This document shows, one piece after another, positions 47,032 to 56,185 of a DNA stretch of 64,000 nucleotides; the first letter of the stretch is position 1, and each line of letters starts with the position of its first letter. The stretch covers positions 188,882 through 252,881 of the forward strand of contig JAHIQM010000004.1 in assembly GCA_018902545.1 (NCBI GenBank), in the 5' to 3' direction. The notes under the pieces are model-generated. The model was not told the DNA's origin. It worked only from the letters and a program-made list of their open reading frames with translations, and did not search any database. The position numbers and the translations under genes were made by a program. This DNA is from Pseudomonadota bacterium. GTDB lineage: Bacteria > Desulfobacterota > Desulfovibrionia > Desulfovibrionales > Desulfomicrobiaceae.

Positions 47032-47766
47032 ATGGCAAACGGATTTGAATCGAACACATCCCTGGCAGTTCTTATCGATGCCGATAATGCCAGCCCTGCC
47101 GTTATTGAAGGGCTTCTTGCCGAAATCGCAAAAATCGGCGTTGCCAGCGTCAAGCGTATCTACGGGGACTGGACAACTCCGAATCTGGGGACGTGGAAAT
47201 CGAAGCTGTTGGAATATTCCATCCAACCCATACAGCAATTCAGCTATACGACGGGCAAAAATTCCACAGACAGCGCCATGATCATTGATGCCATGGACTT
47301 GCTGTATTCCGGCCATTTTTCAGGATTTTGCCTCGTTTCCAGCGACAGCGACTTCACCCGCTTAGCTGCACGCATCCGCGAATCAGGACGGAGGGTGTAC
47401 GGATTTGGAGAAAGAAAAACTCCACGCCCCTTTGTCTCCGCCTGTGACAGATTCATTTACACGGAGGTATTCGCTGAAACTCAAGGAACTGTCGTTGAAA
47501 AAGCAAAACTTCCCAAAACCGCAAAAGAACTGAGAGGAGATACTTCGCTCATGACGCTCGTCAGATCCGCCGTCGAAGCAACTTCCGATGAAAACGGTTG
47601 GGCTGGACTTGGACCTGTTGGCGGGTACATGAACAAGACGGCCAACGATTTTGATCCACGAAACTATGGATTCAATAAGTTGAGCGAACTCATCGCAGCC
47701 ATAGGTCTTTTTGAAATCGACCGGCGGGAAAAGGGCGTGTACGTAAAAGACACTCGTAAAAAATGA
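47032..47766 (+). CDS. NYN-domain (LabA/DUF88) putative RNase with C-terminal OST-HTH/LOTUS domain
   Basis: VLIDADNASPAVIEGLLAEIAKIG...STDSAMIIDAMDLLYSGHFSGFCLVSSDSDFTRLAARIRE; C-terminal LMTLVRSAVEATSDENGWAGLGPVGGYMNKTANDFDPRNYGFNKLSELIAAIGLFEI. Confidence 0.9.
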   Translation: MANGFESNTSLAVLIDADNASPAVIEGLLAEIAKIGVASVKRIYGDWTTPNLGTWKSKLLEYSIQPIQQFSYTTGKNSTDSAMIIDAMDLLYSGHFSGFCLVSSDSDFTRLAARIRESGRRVYGFGERKTPRPFVSACDRFIYTEVFAETQGTVVEKAKLPKTAKELRGDTSLMTLVRSAVEATSDENGWAGLGPVGGYMNKTANDFDPRNYGFNKLSELIAAIGLFEIDRREKGVYVKDTRKK

Positions 47767-47816
47767 CCCTTGACTCTCCGTGAAGACAGCATCAAATTCA
47801 TTCCGGAGGCACAACT

Positions 47817-48002
47817 ATGAACGCTGCTAAAGAAACCGTAAGAGATCTTCTGAATTCCCTGCCCGACGACTGTTCTCTTCAGGATGTCCAATATCATCTG
47901 TATGTTGTTGAAAAAATACGCAGTGGTATTGCCAGAGCGGAGCAGGAAGGGACGTTGAGTCAGAAGGACGTTGAACGAAAGCTTGAAAAATGGCTCTCCT
48001 GA
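47817..48002 (+). CDS. Antitoxin of a RelE/ParE-type module
   Basis: 61 aa ORF, RBS GGAGG, overlapping the downstream RelE/ParE-like ORF by 13 bp. Confidence 0.75.
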   Translation: MNAAKETVRDLLNSLPDDCSLQDVQYHLYVVEKIRSGIARAEQEGTLSQKDVERKLEKWLS

Positions 48003-48289
48003 TCGACTGGTCACCCCAGGCGCTCGAAGACCTGGAACTGATCGCGGAGTATATTGCGCGCGATTCAGATTTTTATGCGCGCGCTGTCGTTCAGGCACTT
48101 CTGGAGGGTGCAAGGAGCCTCGGCACACTACCAAACCGTGGACGAATCGTTCCGGAGTTCGGCGATCCATGCATCAGGGAAAGATTGCTCTACAGCTACC
48201 GTCTCATCTATCGCATAGAAACTGAACGGATAGTAATCGTCGCAGTTATTCATGGCCAACGACTGCTAACGAATGTGGAGAAGCCCTGA
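47990..48289 (+). CDS. RelE/ParE-superfamily toxin
   Basis: IDWSPQALEDLELIAEYIARDSDFYARAVVQALLEGARSLGTLPNRGRIVPEFGDPCIRERLLYSYRLIYRI. Confidence 0.88.
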   Translation: MALLIDWSPQALEDLELIAEYIARDSDFYARAVVQALLEGARSLGTLPNRGRIVPEFGDPCIRERLLYSYRLIYRIETERIVIVAVIHGQRLLTNVEKP

Positions 48290-48486
48290 TTCCGAAAATT
48301 TGAAACCTCTCTCCGGTACTCCTTTCACCCGTCCCAGCCCTCAGTATCTACCTGTTCTGGCAAACATGCTTGCAAGAACTCTTCGCCATTTGCGGCGTTT
48401 TCCGTTCCAGGAGCGGGGAGCATAGGCTCTTTCATCGAGTGCGTGAACAATCGCAAGGTCGGCACTGCCGGTTCAATCCTTGACGC

Positions 48487-48510
48487 CATGACGACATGAC
48501 GACATGATGA
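48487..48510. repeat. Octamer direct repeats upstream of the second TA module
   Basis: CATGACGA CATGACGA CATGATGA. Confidence 0.8.
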
Positions 48511-48528
48511 CTCACAGAGGTAAGCATC

Positions 48529-48762
48529 ATGCCCGAAGCAACAAAACGATCCACCATCTATTTCGACCCGCAACTGCACGCGGCCCTGCGCCTTAAAGCC
48601 GTACATTCCAACCGTTCGCTCTCCGATCTCGTCAACGACGCCGTCCGAGCGGCCTTGGCCGAAGATCAGGAGGACCTGGCGGCGTTTGAACATCGTCTGG
48701 CGGAGCCAGCCATGAGTTACGAAGAGCTTTTGAACGACCTCAAGGCTCATGACAAAATATAG
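48529..48762 (+). CDS. Ribbon-helix-helix antitoxin
   Basis: KRSTIYFDPQLHAALRLKAVHSNRSLSDLVNDAVRAALAED. Confidence 0.88.
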   Translation: MPEATKRSTIYFDPQLHAALRLKAVHSNRSLSDLVNDAVRAALAEDQEDLAAFEHRLAEPAMSYEELLNDLKAHDKI

Positions 48763-49012
48763 GCTGAGCTTCAAAGCTTCCGTGGCCAAGGATTTGCGTC
48801 AGATCCCCAAACGTGATGTGCAGAGTATTTTGAAACGTATCGAAGGACTCGCGGATGATCCCAGGCCAAGCGGCAGCGAAAAACTGTCCGGCCAGGAGCG
48901 GTTCCGGATAAGACAGGGAACATATCGAATCGTCTATGAAATCGAGGATCAGGAACTCGTCGTCATGGTCGTGAAAATCGGACATCGACGCGATGTCTAC
49001 AGAACATTATAA
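48749..49012 (+). CDS. RelE-family toxin
   Basis: YRLSFKASVAKDLRQIPKRDVQSILKRIEGLADDPRPSGSEKLSGQERFRIRQGTYRIVYEIEDQELVVMVVKIGHRRDVYR. Confidence 0.93.
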   Translation: MTKYRLSFKASVAKDLRQIPKRDVQSILKRIEGLADDPRPSGSEKLSGQERFRIRQGTYRIVYEIEDQELVVMVVKIGHRRDVYRTL

Positions 49013-49033
49013 GGTCCCGCCGCATCGGCATCG

Positions 49034-49636
49034 TCACCCATACTTCTCCACAAACGCCTCCACCCCCATCTCGCGAAAATCATTCAGCGCCGCCGCAAGC
49101 CGCCCGTGTTCCCAGTCCCACCAGGCCAGGGTCAGGAGTTTTTCCTGGATTTCGCTCGGAAAGCGGTACTTGATGGGCTTGGCAGGAACTCCGGCCACTA
49201 TGGCGTAAGGCGGCACGTCCTTGGTGACCACCGCGCCCGAGGCCACCACCGCGCCCGTGCCCACGGTCACGCCGGGCATTATCAGGGCGCCGTGCCCGAT
49301 CCAGACGTCGTGCCCGAGCACCACGGGATGTTCCTGACGCCAGGCGAAAAGCCCGTCATCATCCGGACCCATGCCGAATTTGGAACTGCGGTAGGTGAAA
49401 TGGTGCTGGGTGGCCCGCCAGGTGGGATGGTTGCTCGGATTCAGGCGCGCGTGGTTGGCGATGGAGCAGAACTTGCCGATGCTTGTGTACATGACGTAGC
49501 AACGGTCGCACAGGTAGGAATAGTCGCCTACGGTGGAGGAAATGATCTCGGTCTGCGGACCGATCTCGGTCCATGCGCCAAGGGTGCTGTCAACGACGGT
49601 GGCCGTGGGGTGGACGCTTGGTTTGGTGGAAAGCAT
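49034..49636 (-). CDS. Hexapeptide-repeat transferase of phosphonate operons
   Basis: Left-handed beta-helix acetyltransferase: [25 protein letters not shown]...[55 protein letters not shown]; abuts phnN. Confidence 0.88.
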   Translation of the reverse strand: MLSTKPSVHPTATVVDSTLGAWTEIGPQTEIISSTVGDYSYLCDRCYVMYTSIGKFCSIANHARLNPSNHPTWRATQHHFTYRSSKFGMGPDDDGLFAWRQEHPVVLGHDVWIGHGALIMPGVTVGTGAVVASGAVVTKDVPPYAIVAGVPAKPIKYRFPSEIQEKLLTLAWWDWEHGRLAAALNDFREMGVEAFVEKYG

Positions 49637-49638
49637 GT

Positions 49639-50199
49639 TCAGTCCGAAGCGTTGCTCATTGTGCGAAGGATAAGGGTGGCCAGGGCCAGGCCGCGTTCGG
49701 CCAAGGGGCCGGAATTGTCGAAACGCACCAGCTCAGGTGTTTCGGTAACAGTCATGCGCGCCCGCACCAACCGGGCCTCTATTTCCCCGGCATCCTCGCG
49801 ACCGCGTGCGCCCAGACGGTCACGTAAAATCTGCTCGGGCACATCGATCAGCACGGGCAGCAGATCCGGATAGGCTTTGAACGCATCAGACAGCGCCCCG
49901 CGCGAGCCGTTCACAACCACGCTCAACCCCGCCTCCATCCAGATGTCGATCTCCCGGCCAACACCGTAGGCAAAGCCGTGGCTTTCCCAGGACAGGACGA
50001 AAAGGCCGTTTGCGAGGCGTAGCTCGAATTCGGCCCGGTTCAAGGCAACATGATTTTCCCCGCCCGCGTCGGCCGGACGAGTGATGTAACGGTGGGCGAA
50101 GACCACAGGCGCTTCGGCGGCAAGCCGCAGACGGGCCTCTGCCATGAGAGAGTCCTTGCCCGAGCCTGAAGGGCCCATGATGTAAATCAGTCTTGGCAT
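49639..50199 (-). CDS. phnN: Ribose 1,5-bisphosphokinase PhnN
   Basis: [26 protein letters not shown]...[31 protein letters not shown]. Confidence 0.93.
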   Translation of the reverse strand: MPRLIYIMGPSGSGKDSLMAEARLRLAAEAPVVFAHRYITRPADAGGENHVALNRAEFELRLANGLFVLSWESHGFAYGVGREIDIWMEAGLSVVVNGSRGALSDAFKAYPDLLPVLIDVPEQILRDRLGARGREDAGEIEARLVRARMTVTETPELVRFDNSGPLAERGLALATLILRTMSNASD

Positions 50200-50242
50200 A
50201 AAAATCCTTTTCTGACGTTCAATTCCTATGTGGCCGCCCAGC

Positions 50243-50438
50243 CGTACACCGAGGTTGGGCAGGCACACAGGCCTGCCCCTACAATGTATCGCTCCGAAAT
50301 TCATCATCACATCAACGACACGTAGGGGCGGCCCTATGTGGCCGCCCTTCTTCGGCCTGCGTGACCGCCCTTCTTCGGCCCCACGTGACCGCCCGAACCG
50401 TACACCGAGGCAGGGCAGGCACATAGGCCTGCCCCTAC
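50243..50438. repeat. Composite repeat element in the phnM-phnN spacer
   Basis: Two 40-bp copies CGTACACCGAGG(TT/CA)GGGCAGGCACA(C/T)AGGCCTGCCCCTAC at 50243 and 50399 flanking tandem GTGRCCGCCCTTCTTCGGCC units. Confidence 0.9.
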
Positions 50439-50466
50439 GTGTTTCGCCCCGAAATTCGAACCATCA

Positions 50467-51609
50467 TCAATACACCCGCTCGCCATCCCGCCAGACCCGG
50501 CGCACCACCGGAAGATCGCGGTCGATGTGGACGCGGACGAGGTCGGCTTTGAGGCCGGGTTCGATGCGTCCGCGGTCGGACAGGCCCAGGGCGCGGGCCG
50601 GGTTTGCCGTGACCAGAGCCATGGACTCATGCAGAGGCAGATCCACTTCGGAGTGCAGAATCCAGGCGGCGTGCAGGAGGCTTGCCGGGACGTAATCCGA
50701 GGACAGGCCGCCGAGGAGTCCGGCCTTGGCCACTTCGCGCACGGAGACGTTGCCCGAGTGGGAGCCATTCCGGACCACGTTGGGTGAGCCCATGAGGGTC
50801 ATAAGTCCCAGTTCGCAGGCGCGGCGCGCGGCGTCCATGGTGGTCGGGAATTCACTGATGACGATCCCCTGGCCGTGAGCCCAGTCCACGTGTTCGGCGG
50901 TGGCGTCGTCGTGACTGGCCACGGGCACGCCGCGAACCTGGCACCAGCTTAAGATATCTTCGGCGTGGGCTCCGGCGAAGCGGGCCTGCGCGTCCTGCAT
51001 GCGGGCCATTTCGGCCTTAAATTCCTGGTCCGACCACTGCCGGTCCGTGCTGTAATAGGTGCGATAGGCGTCGATGTCGACAAACTGCCGCTGCCCGGGG
51101 GTGTGGTCCATGAGGGAGACGAGATGTACCTCGTCCATGTCGCGGAAGGGCTCAAAGAGGCGCGCCATTTCGGGGTCGGAGACTTCACAGCGCACGTGCA
51201 GAAGATGGTCGGCGCGAAGGTGTCCGGTGGGGCGCAGCTCATCCAGGGCGGCCAGGGTCAGATCGAGCATGATGCGGCGATCGCTTTTTTCGTAGTATTG
51301 CCCGCAGGACAAGGCGTCGAGGACCGTAGTGATGCCTGCGGCCACGAGCTGCGCGTCGTGGGCCAGCAGCGCGGCACGGGCCGAGGGCCAGAGTACGCCG
51401 GGCCGGGGCACGAGCAGTTTTTCGAGGTTGTCGGTGTGCAGCTCGACCAGTCCGGGGATAAGCAGGTCTCCTCCGATATCTACGGCGCCCGGGCTTACGG
51501 TCGCGCCGGGGGAGACATCGTGGATCACCCCGTCGCGCACGCTCATGGTGCCCAGGATAGTTTCGCACTCAAGGACGATGCGGGCGTTGGCAAGGATCAT
51601 TTCAGGCAT
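50467..51609 (-). CDS. phnM: RPnTP hydrolase PhnM (copy 2, core operon)
   Basis: LLIPGLVELHTDNLEKLLVPRPGVLWP, LMDHTPGQRQF, ASHDDATAEHVDW, GSPNVVRNGSHSGNVSV. Confidence 0.95.
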   Translation of the reverse strand: MPEMILANARIVLECETILGTMSVRDGVIHDVSPGATVSPGAVDIGGDLLIPGLVELHTDNLEKLLVPRPGVLWPSARAALLAHDAQLVAAGITTVLDALSCGQYYEKSDRRIMLDLTLAALDELRPTGHLRADHLLHVRCEVSDPEMARLFEPFRDMDEVHLVSLMDHTPGQRQFVDIDAYRTYYSTDRQWSDQEFKAEMARMQDAQARFAGAHAEDILSWCQVRGVPVASHDDATAEHVDWAHGQGIVISEFPTTMDAARRACELGLMTLMGSPNVVRNGSHSGNVSVREVAKAGLLGGLSSDYVPASLLHAAWILHSEVDLPLHESMALVTANPARALGLSDRGRIEPGLKADLVRVHIDRDLPVVRRVWRDGERVY

Positions 51610-51612
51610 GGC

Positions 51613-52305
51613 TTACTCCGGTCTGTTCAGTTGCAGGCAGCGGTCGGCGACCCGCCCGCGCACGTCATCATCGTGAAAAATGCCCACAACGGCAGCGCCG
51701 CGTTTTTTGGCTTCGAGGATCATGGCAACGACGGTGGTGCGGTTCTCTCCGTCCAGGGAGGCGGTGGGCTCATCAAGGAGCAAAATGGGATAGTCGCGGA
51801 TGAAGCCGCGCGCGATGTTGATGCGTTGCTGTTCTCCGCCCGAGAAGGTCGCCGGGGCCAAAGACCACAGACGTTCAGGGATGTTCAGGCGGGCCAGCAT
51901 CCGCCCTGCCCTGTCCCTGGCCTCGTCCAGCCCCACGCCCATGGCGGTCAGCCGCTCAGCCACCAGGTCGAGACAGGAGACGCGGGGGATGACGCGCAGG
52001 AACTGGCTGACATAGCCGAGGCTGCGGCGGCGCACATCGAGAATTGTGCGCGGCAGGGCGGAGGTCATGTCCACGCCGTCTCCGTCATGGCTGATGACGA
52101 CACTACCCGCGCTTGGACGATAGTTGGCATAAATGGAGCGCAGCAGGCTCGACTTGCCCGCGCCGGACGGGCCGTGCAGGGCGATGCACTCCCCTGCCGC
52201 GACATCAAGGTCCACGCCATCGAAGGCGCGGATGCATGTCCCGCCCTGGGTGTGCAGGACAAAGGTCTTGGCCAGGGAGCGGATGGAAATCATGGGAATA
52301 CTCAT
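51613..52305 (-). CDS. phnL: C-P lyase ABC protein PhnL
   Basis: SLAKTFVLHTQGGTCIRAFDGVDLDVAAGECIALHGPSGAGKSSLLRSIYANYRPSAG...FSGGEQQRINIARGFI. Confidence 0.95.
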   Translation of the reverse strand: MSIPMISIRSLAKTFVLHTQGGTCIRAFDGVDLDVAAGECIALHGPSGAGKSSLLRSIYANYRPSAGSVVISHDGDGVDMTSALPRTILDVRRRSLGYVSQFLRVIPRVSCLDLVAERLTAMGVGLDEARDRAGRMLARLNIPERLWSLAPATFSGGEQQRINIARGFIRDYPILLLDEPTASLDGENRTTVVAMILEAKKRGAAVVGIFHDDDVRGRVADRCLQLNRPE

Positions 52306-52311
52306 TGTGCC

Positions 52312-53085
52312 TCAAGCTTGCAGGATGGATGAGACCAGAAGCTGGGTATAGGGGTGGCACGGATCGTCCAGAACCTGATCGGACAGGCCGGTCTCCACGA
52401 CCTCGCCGCCACGCATGACCATCATCCGATGGGCCAGGATGCGCGCCACGGCCAGATCGTGGGTGACCAGCACCACGGCCAGCCCCAGGGACGAGACCAG
52501 ATGGCGCAGCAGGTCCAGGAGGCGGGCCTGGACCGAGACGTCGAGGCCGCTGGTGGGCTCGTCCATGAAGACCAGGCGCGGGCTCGTGACCAGGTTGCGG
52601 GCGATCTGGAGGCGCTGTTGCATGCCGCCGGAAAAGGCCGAGGGGTGCTCATCAATGCGCCCGGGGTCGAGCTCCACCCGCTCCATCCAGTCAAGGCCCG
52701 ACCCGCGAATCCGGCCATAATGACGCTGCCCCAGCGCCATGAGCCGTTCACCGATGTTGCCTCCGGCGCTGACCCGCATGCGCAGCCCGTCGCGCGGATT
52801 CTGATGCACCACGCCCAGGTCGGTGCGCTGCAGGCGACGGCGGTCAGCCTCGGAAAGTTCGGCCAGGGACAGCCAGCGTCCGTCCCGGTCCCGGTACGAG
52901 ACTTCTCCTCTGGTTGGCATGAGGTGTCCGGACAAAAGGCTTAAAAGCGTGGACTTGCCCGATCCCGACTCACCGACAATGGCCAGCACTTCGCCAGGCC
53001 AGAGGGAGAAACTCACGTCGCGGCAGCCGACGCGGTTTCCGTAATAGCGGGTCAATCCCGTGACACGAAGCAGTTCTGCGTCCAT
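52312..53085 (-). CDS. phnK: C-P lyase ABC protein PhnK
   Basis: [60 protein letters not shown]...FSGGMQQRLQIARNLV. Confidence 0.95.
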   Translation of the reverse strand: MDAELLRVTGLTRYYGNRVGCRDVSFSLWPGEVLAIVGESGSGKSTLLSLLSGHLMPTRGEVSYRDRDGRWLSLAELSEADRRRLQRTDLGVVHQNPRDGLRMRVSAGGNIGERLMALGQRHYGRIRGSGLDWMERVELDPGRIDEHPSAFSGGMQQRLQIARNLVTSPRLVFMDEPTSGLDVSVQARLLDLLRHLVSSLGLAVVLVTHDLAVARILAHRMMVMRGGEVVETGLSDQVLDDPCHPYTQLLVSSILQA

Positions 53086-53939
53086 CACGTACCTTCCTGT
53101 TCGCGCACGCGCCGCGCGCAAAAATCCGAATCCGAGCAGACAAACATGCGTCCGCCATGGTCGTCGGTGATGATCTCATCGAGGAAACTTTTCCGTGATC
53201 CGCAGATGGAGCAGGCCTCATCCCAGGACTGGATCTCAAAGGGGTGATCCTCAAAATCCAGACTCTTGACCCTGGTGTGCGGCGGGATGGCGTAGATACG
53301 TTTTTCACGGCCCGCCCCGAAAAGCTGCAAGGCTTGGCAATTGTCCATCTTTGGGTTGTCGAATTTGGGAATGGGAGAGGGGCACATGATGTAGCGGTCC
53401 TCGACCTTGACGGGATAGTTGTAGCTGGTTGCGATGCGGCCGTGCTCGGCGATGTCCTCGTAGAGCTTGACGTGCATGACCCCGTATTCCTCCAGGGCGT
53501 GCATGGTCCGGGTCTCGGACTCACTGGGTTCCATAAAACGCAGGGGTTCGGGGATGGGCACCTGATAGACGAGAATCTGGCCGGATTTGAGGGGCGCTTC
53601 GGGGATGCGGTGTCGGGTCTGGATGACCGTGGCCTCTTCCGTGGTGGTGGTCGTTGCCACCTGCGCCGTCCTGGCAAAGAAAGAGCGGATGGACACGGCG
53701 TTGGTCGTGTCGTCGGCACCCTGATCGATGACTTTCAGAACGTCATCCGGCCCGATGATGCTGGCCGTGATCTGAATGCCGCCGGTGCCCCAGCCGTAAG
53801 GCAGCGGCATCTCGCGACTGCCGAAGGGAACCTGGTAGCCGGGGATGGCCACGGCCTTCAGGATGGCGCGGCGGATCATGCCCTTGGTCTGCTCGTCCAG
53901 GTACGCGTAATTGTAACCGGGCATGGCTTCAGCGTTCAT
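53085..53939 (-). CDS. phnJ: Radical SAM C-P lyase PhnJ
   Basis: GYNYAYLDEQTKGMIRRAILKAVAIPGYQVPFGSREMPLPYGWGTGGIQITASIIGPDDVLKVIDQGADDTTNAVSIR; Cys cluster ACSICG...FVCSDSDFCARR. Confidence 0.97.
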   Translation of the reverse strand: MNAEAMPGYNYAYLDEQTKGMIRRAILKAVAIPGYQVPFGSREMPLPYGWGTGGIQITASIIGPDDVLKVIDQGADDTTNAVSIRSFFARTAQVATTTTTEEATVIQTRHRIPEAPLKSGQILVYQVPIPEPLRFMEPSESETRTMHALEEYGVMHVKLYEDIAEHGRIATSYNYPVKVEDRYIMCPSPIPKFDNPKMDNCQALQLFGAGREKRIYAIPPHTRVKSLDFEDHPFEIQSWDEACSICGSRKSFLDEIITDDHGGRMFVCSDSDFCARRVREQEGT

Positions 53940-55038
53940 GACTTTCCTCCTTGTCGGTGGAGTCCCTGCGCAATCCGCGCACCAGCGCCAGTTCGGACTG
54001 AAAATCGACATAATGCGGCAGCTTCAGATGCTGCACAAAACCAGAGGCTTCGACGTTGTCGCTATGATAGAGGACAAACTCCCCATCCTGGGCCGGACCG
54101 CGCACCTCCTCGCCCAGCTCCCCGGCGCGAAGCGAACGATCCACCAGAGCCATGCTCATGGCCTTGCGCTCGCCCTGCCCGAAAGTCAGGCCGTAGCCAC
54201 GCGTAAAACGGGCGTCGCCGGAGCCGATGAACTGGTTCACGGTCTCGCACTCGGTCAGGGTGATCTCGCCGATTGTCACGGGGAAACCGAGCTCCTCGGG
54301 CGTGAACTCCACCTCCACCTCGCCCATGCGGATCTCACCGACAAAAGGATGAGAATTGCCAAAACCGCGCTGCGTGGAATAGCCCATGGCCAAAAGAAAC
54401 CCCTCGTCCGCCCGGGCCAGATTCTGCAGGCGCATGGAGCGCCCGGCGGGCAGGGTCAGGGGTTCGCGGGTCAGGTCGCCTGGTTCCGAATCGGGTCCGC
54501 TGGTCTCGGACTCAATGATGCCTTCGCGACCAAGCACGTCGAGCACGCGCGGCATGGCTTCTTGCGTCGCTTCGACCGCACCGTCCATTTCCCCCGACAC
54601 GAGAGCGTCTGCGTCTTTCTCTGCCGACCGATGCCCGGACAAGTCCCAATCGAGCAGGCGGTGGGTGTAGTCGAAGGTCGGTCCGAGTATCTGGCCGCCC
54701 GGGACGTCTTTGAATGTCGCGGAAATGCGGCGGCGGATATGCATCCGTGACGTGTCCACGGGCAGGGCGTACCCGAAACGCGGCAGGGTTGTGCGATAGG
54801 CGCGGAGCAGAAAAATGGCCTCCATCAGGTCTCCGCGTGCCTGCTTCACGGCCAGGGCCGCAAGATGCGGGTCGTAGAGGGAGCCTTCGCTCATGACCCG
54901 GTCCACCGAGAGGGACAGCTGCTCACGGATCTGTTCCAGGGATAGTTCAGGCACGGACTCGTCGCCACGGCGCTCCCGGGCCAGCATCCTGTGCGCGGCG
55001 GCGATGGCCTTCTCGCCGCCTTTGACAGCTACATACAT
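53929..55038 (-). CDS. phnI: C-P lyase subunit PhnI
   Basis: MYVAVKGGEKAIAAAHRMLARERRGD...LSLSVDRVMSEGSLYDPHLAALAVKQARGDLMEAIFLLRAYRTTLPRFG. Confidence 0.96.
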   Translation of the reverse strand: MYVAVKGGEKAIAAAHRMLARERRGDESVPELSLEQIREQLSLSVDRVMSEGSLYDPHLAALAVKQARGDLMEAIFLLRAYRTTLPRFGYALPVDTSRMHIRRRISATFKDVPGGQILGPTFDYTHRLLDWDLSGHRSAEKDADALVSGEMDGAVEATQEAMPRVLDVLGREGIIESETSGPDSEPGDLTREPLTLPAGRSMRLQNLARADEGFLLAMGYSTQRGFGNSHPFVGEIRMGEVEVEFTPEELGFPVTIGEITLTECETVNQFIGSGDARFTRGYGLTFGQGERKAMSMALVDRSLRAGELGEEVRGPAQDGEFVLYHSDNVEASGFVQHLKLPHYVDFQSELALVRGLRRDSTDKEESHER

Positions 55039-55637
55039 GGCCCGGCCCCCATTCTCAGGGTTCTGGGCAGGCCCACGACATGCGCCTTGCCGACAAGGAT
55101 CAGATCCACGCCGCGAGGAAAAAGGCACCCGTTGTCGCGCCATTTCTCCATGAACTTCGGGGGAAGCCAGGACAGGGGCAACCGCCCCTTGCCGTCCACT
55201 CCCGGTCCCTGGATGGAGATGGTCTCGCCTGAGTCATCGTCGATGTCCGTGGCCAGCAAGACGGTAGTCGATCGTTCGGGATACTCGGCGCTGCCCAAGG
55301 AGAACGCGTCCAGGGACGGCATGAGCGCTTGATTTATGACAATGGCGAAGGACGCCTTGTCCGGCGCATCGAGCAGCGGACATGCACAATGAAATCGCAA
55401 AAACCGGAAGGCATCATCGGTACCGGCCTGGCCATCCAGCCAGACGGGGGTATCCATGTCGCACATGGTCAGGACCACGGAGGTCATACCCCCGCTCCAG
55501 CCGCGCGGGCCTTCGCCCTGCACGGGAAGCGGCACAATGCTTCCCGGGCGGGACATGGCTTCGAGGATCGCGCGATAAGTGCTCTGGCTTTCAAAGACCG
55601 GGCGGGCAAAACCGGCGGGAATGGATTGCAGCATCAT
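55029..55637 (-). CDS. phnH: C-P lyase subunit PhnH
   Basis: GFARPVFESQSTYRAILEAMSRPGSIVPL...PRGVDLILVGKAHVVGLPRTLRM; order between phnG and phnI. Confidence 0.94.
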   Translation of the reverse strand: MMLQSIPAGFARPVFESQSTYRAILEAMSRPGSIVPLPVQGEGPRGWSGGMTSVVLTMCDMDTPVWLDGQAGTDDAFRFLRFHCACPLLDAPDKASFAIVINQALMPSLDAFSLGSAEYPERSTTVLLATDIDDDSGETISIQGPGVDGKGRLPLSWLPPKFMEKWRDNGCLFPRGVDLILVGKAHVVGLPRTLRMGAGPCM

Positions 55638-56083
55638 TCCTCCCCCCGCACGAGGGTGAAGAAATCGACCCTGCTCGGCCGCACCTCGTCCCGTCGACTG
55701 GCCAGATACGCCTGCCGTTCCTGTTGCAGGGGGCTGATCAGCGTGCGACGCAGACCCTCTCCCCTTTCAGGCAGTTGCAGCAGGGCGTCGAACACGGCCG
55801 CCAGGCGGGCATGTTCATGGCTTAAGCCTCCGATGAAGGCGTGCCCCATGATCCCTTCGTCTACATTCACCGTGCAGCGGGTCACGGTCATCTCGCCCAG
55901 GTTGAAGCGCTCCCCGCTGTTGCCGGTCCGGCCTCGGACCATGACCAGGCCCGTTTCCGGTCCGCGCACGACTTTGTACTGCGGCTGTGCTTCCAGACGG
56001 TTCCAGGCTTCCTGCAACCTGGCTTCCGGGGCCAGGGCCAAGGCGGCCATCCACTCCTGCCGCGTTGTCTGTTCAGTTGACAT
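55634..56083 (-). CDS. phnG: C-P lyase subunit PhnG
   Basis: RQEWMAALALAPEARLQEAW...RGPETGLVMVRGRTGNSGERFNLGEMTVTRCTV...GHAFIGGLSHEHARLAAVFDALLQ. Confidence 0.94.
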   Translation of the reverse strand: MSTEQTTRQEWMAALALAPEARLQEAWNRLEAQPQYKVVRGPETGLVMVRGRTGNSGERFNLGEMTVTRCTVNVDEGIMGHAFIGGLSHEHARLAAVFDALLQLPERGEGLRRTLISPLQQERQAYLASRRDEVRPSRVDFFTLVRGEE

Positions 56084-56110
56084 CAAAGAAACTCCACAAT
56101 ATGAAAATTT

Positions 56111-56124
56111 GTATAGACGTCTAT
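56111..56124. promoter_or_regulatory. Putative PhnF operator in the phnG-phnF intergenic region
   Basis: AAATTTGTATAGACGTCTATGTC; contains the perfect palindrome ATAGACGTCTAT and the core GTATAGAC. Confidence 0.65.
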
Positions 56125-56185
56125 GTCTTTTAACTGGGACTTGAGTCTCAGCATTCTGTGACAATTTGCATTCGGGGAGGCGGCG

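Noticed and set aside
46860-49020. Integrated mobile element (transposon or prophage) around the NYN/TA genes
   Set aside because: No transposase, integrase, tRNA or flanking direct repeats seen; only accessory cargo-type genes.
50965-52332. 455-aa plus-strand ORF across phnM/phnL
   Set aside because: Antisense to two clear phn genes; shadow ORF.
53244-54206. 320-aa plus-strand ORF across phnJ/phnI
   Set aside because: Antisense shadow ORF; PhnJ and PhnI are unambiguous on the other strand.
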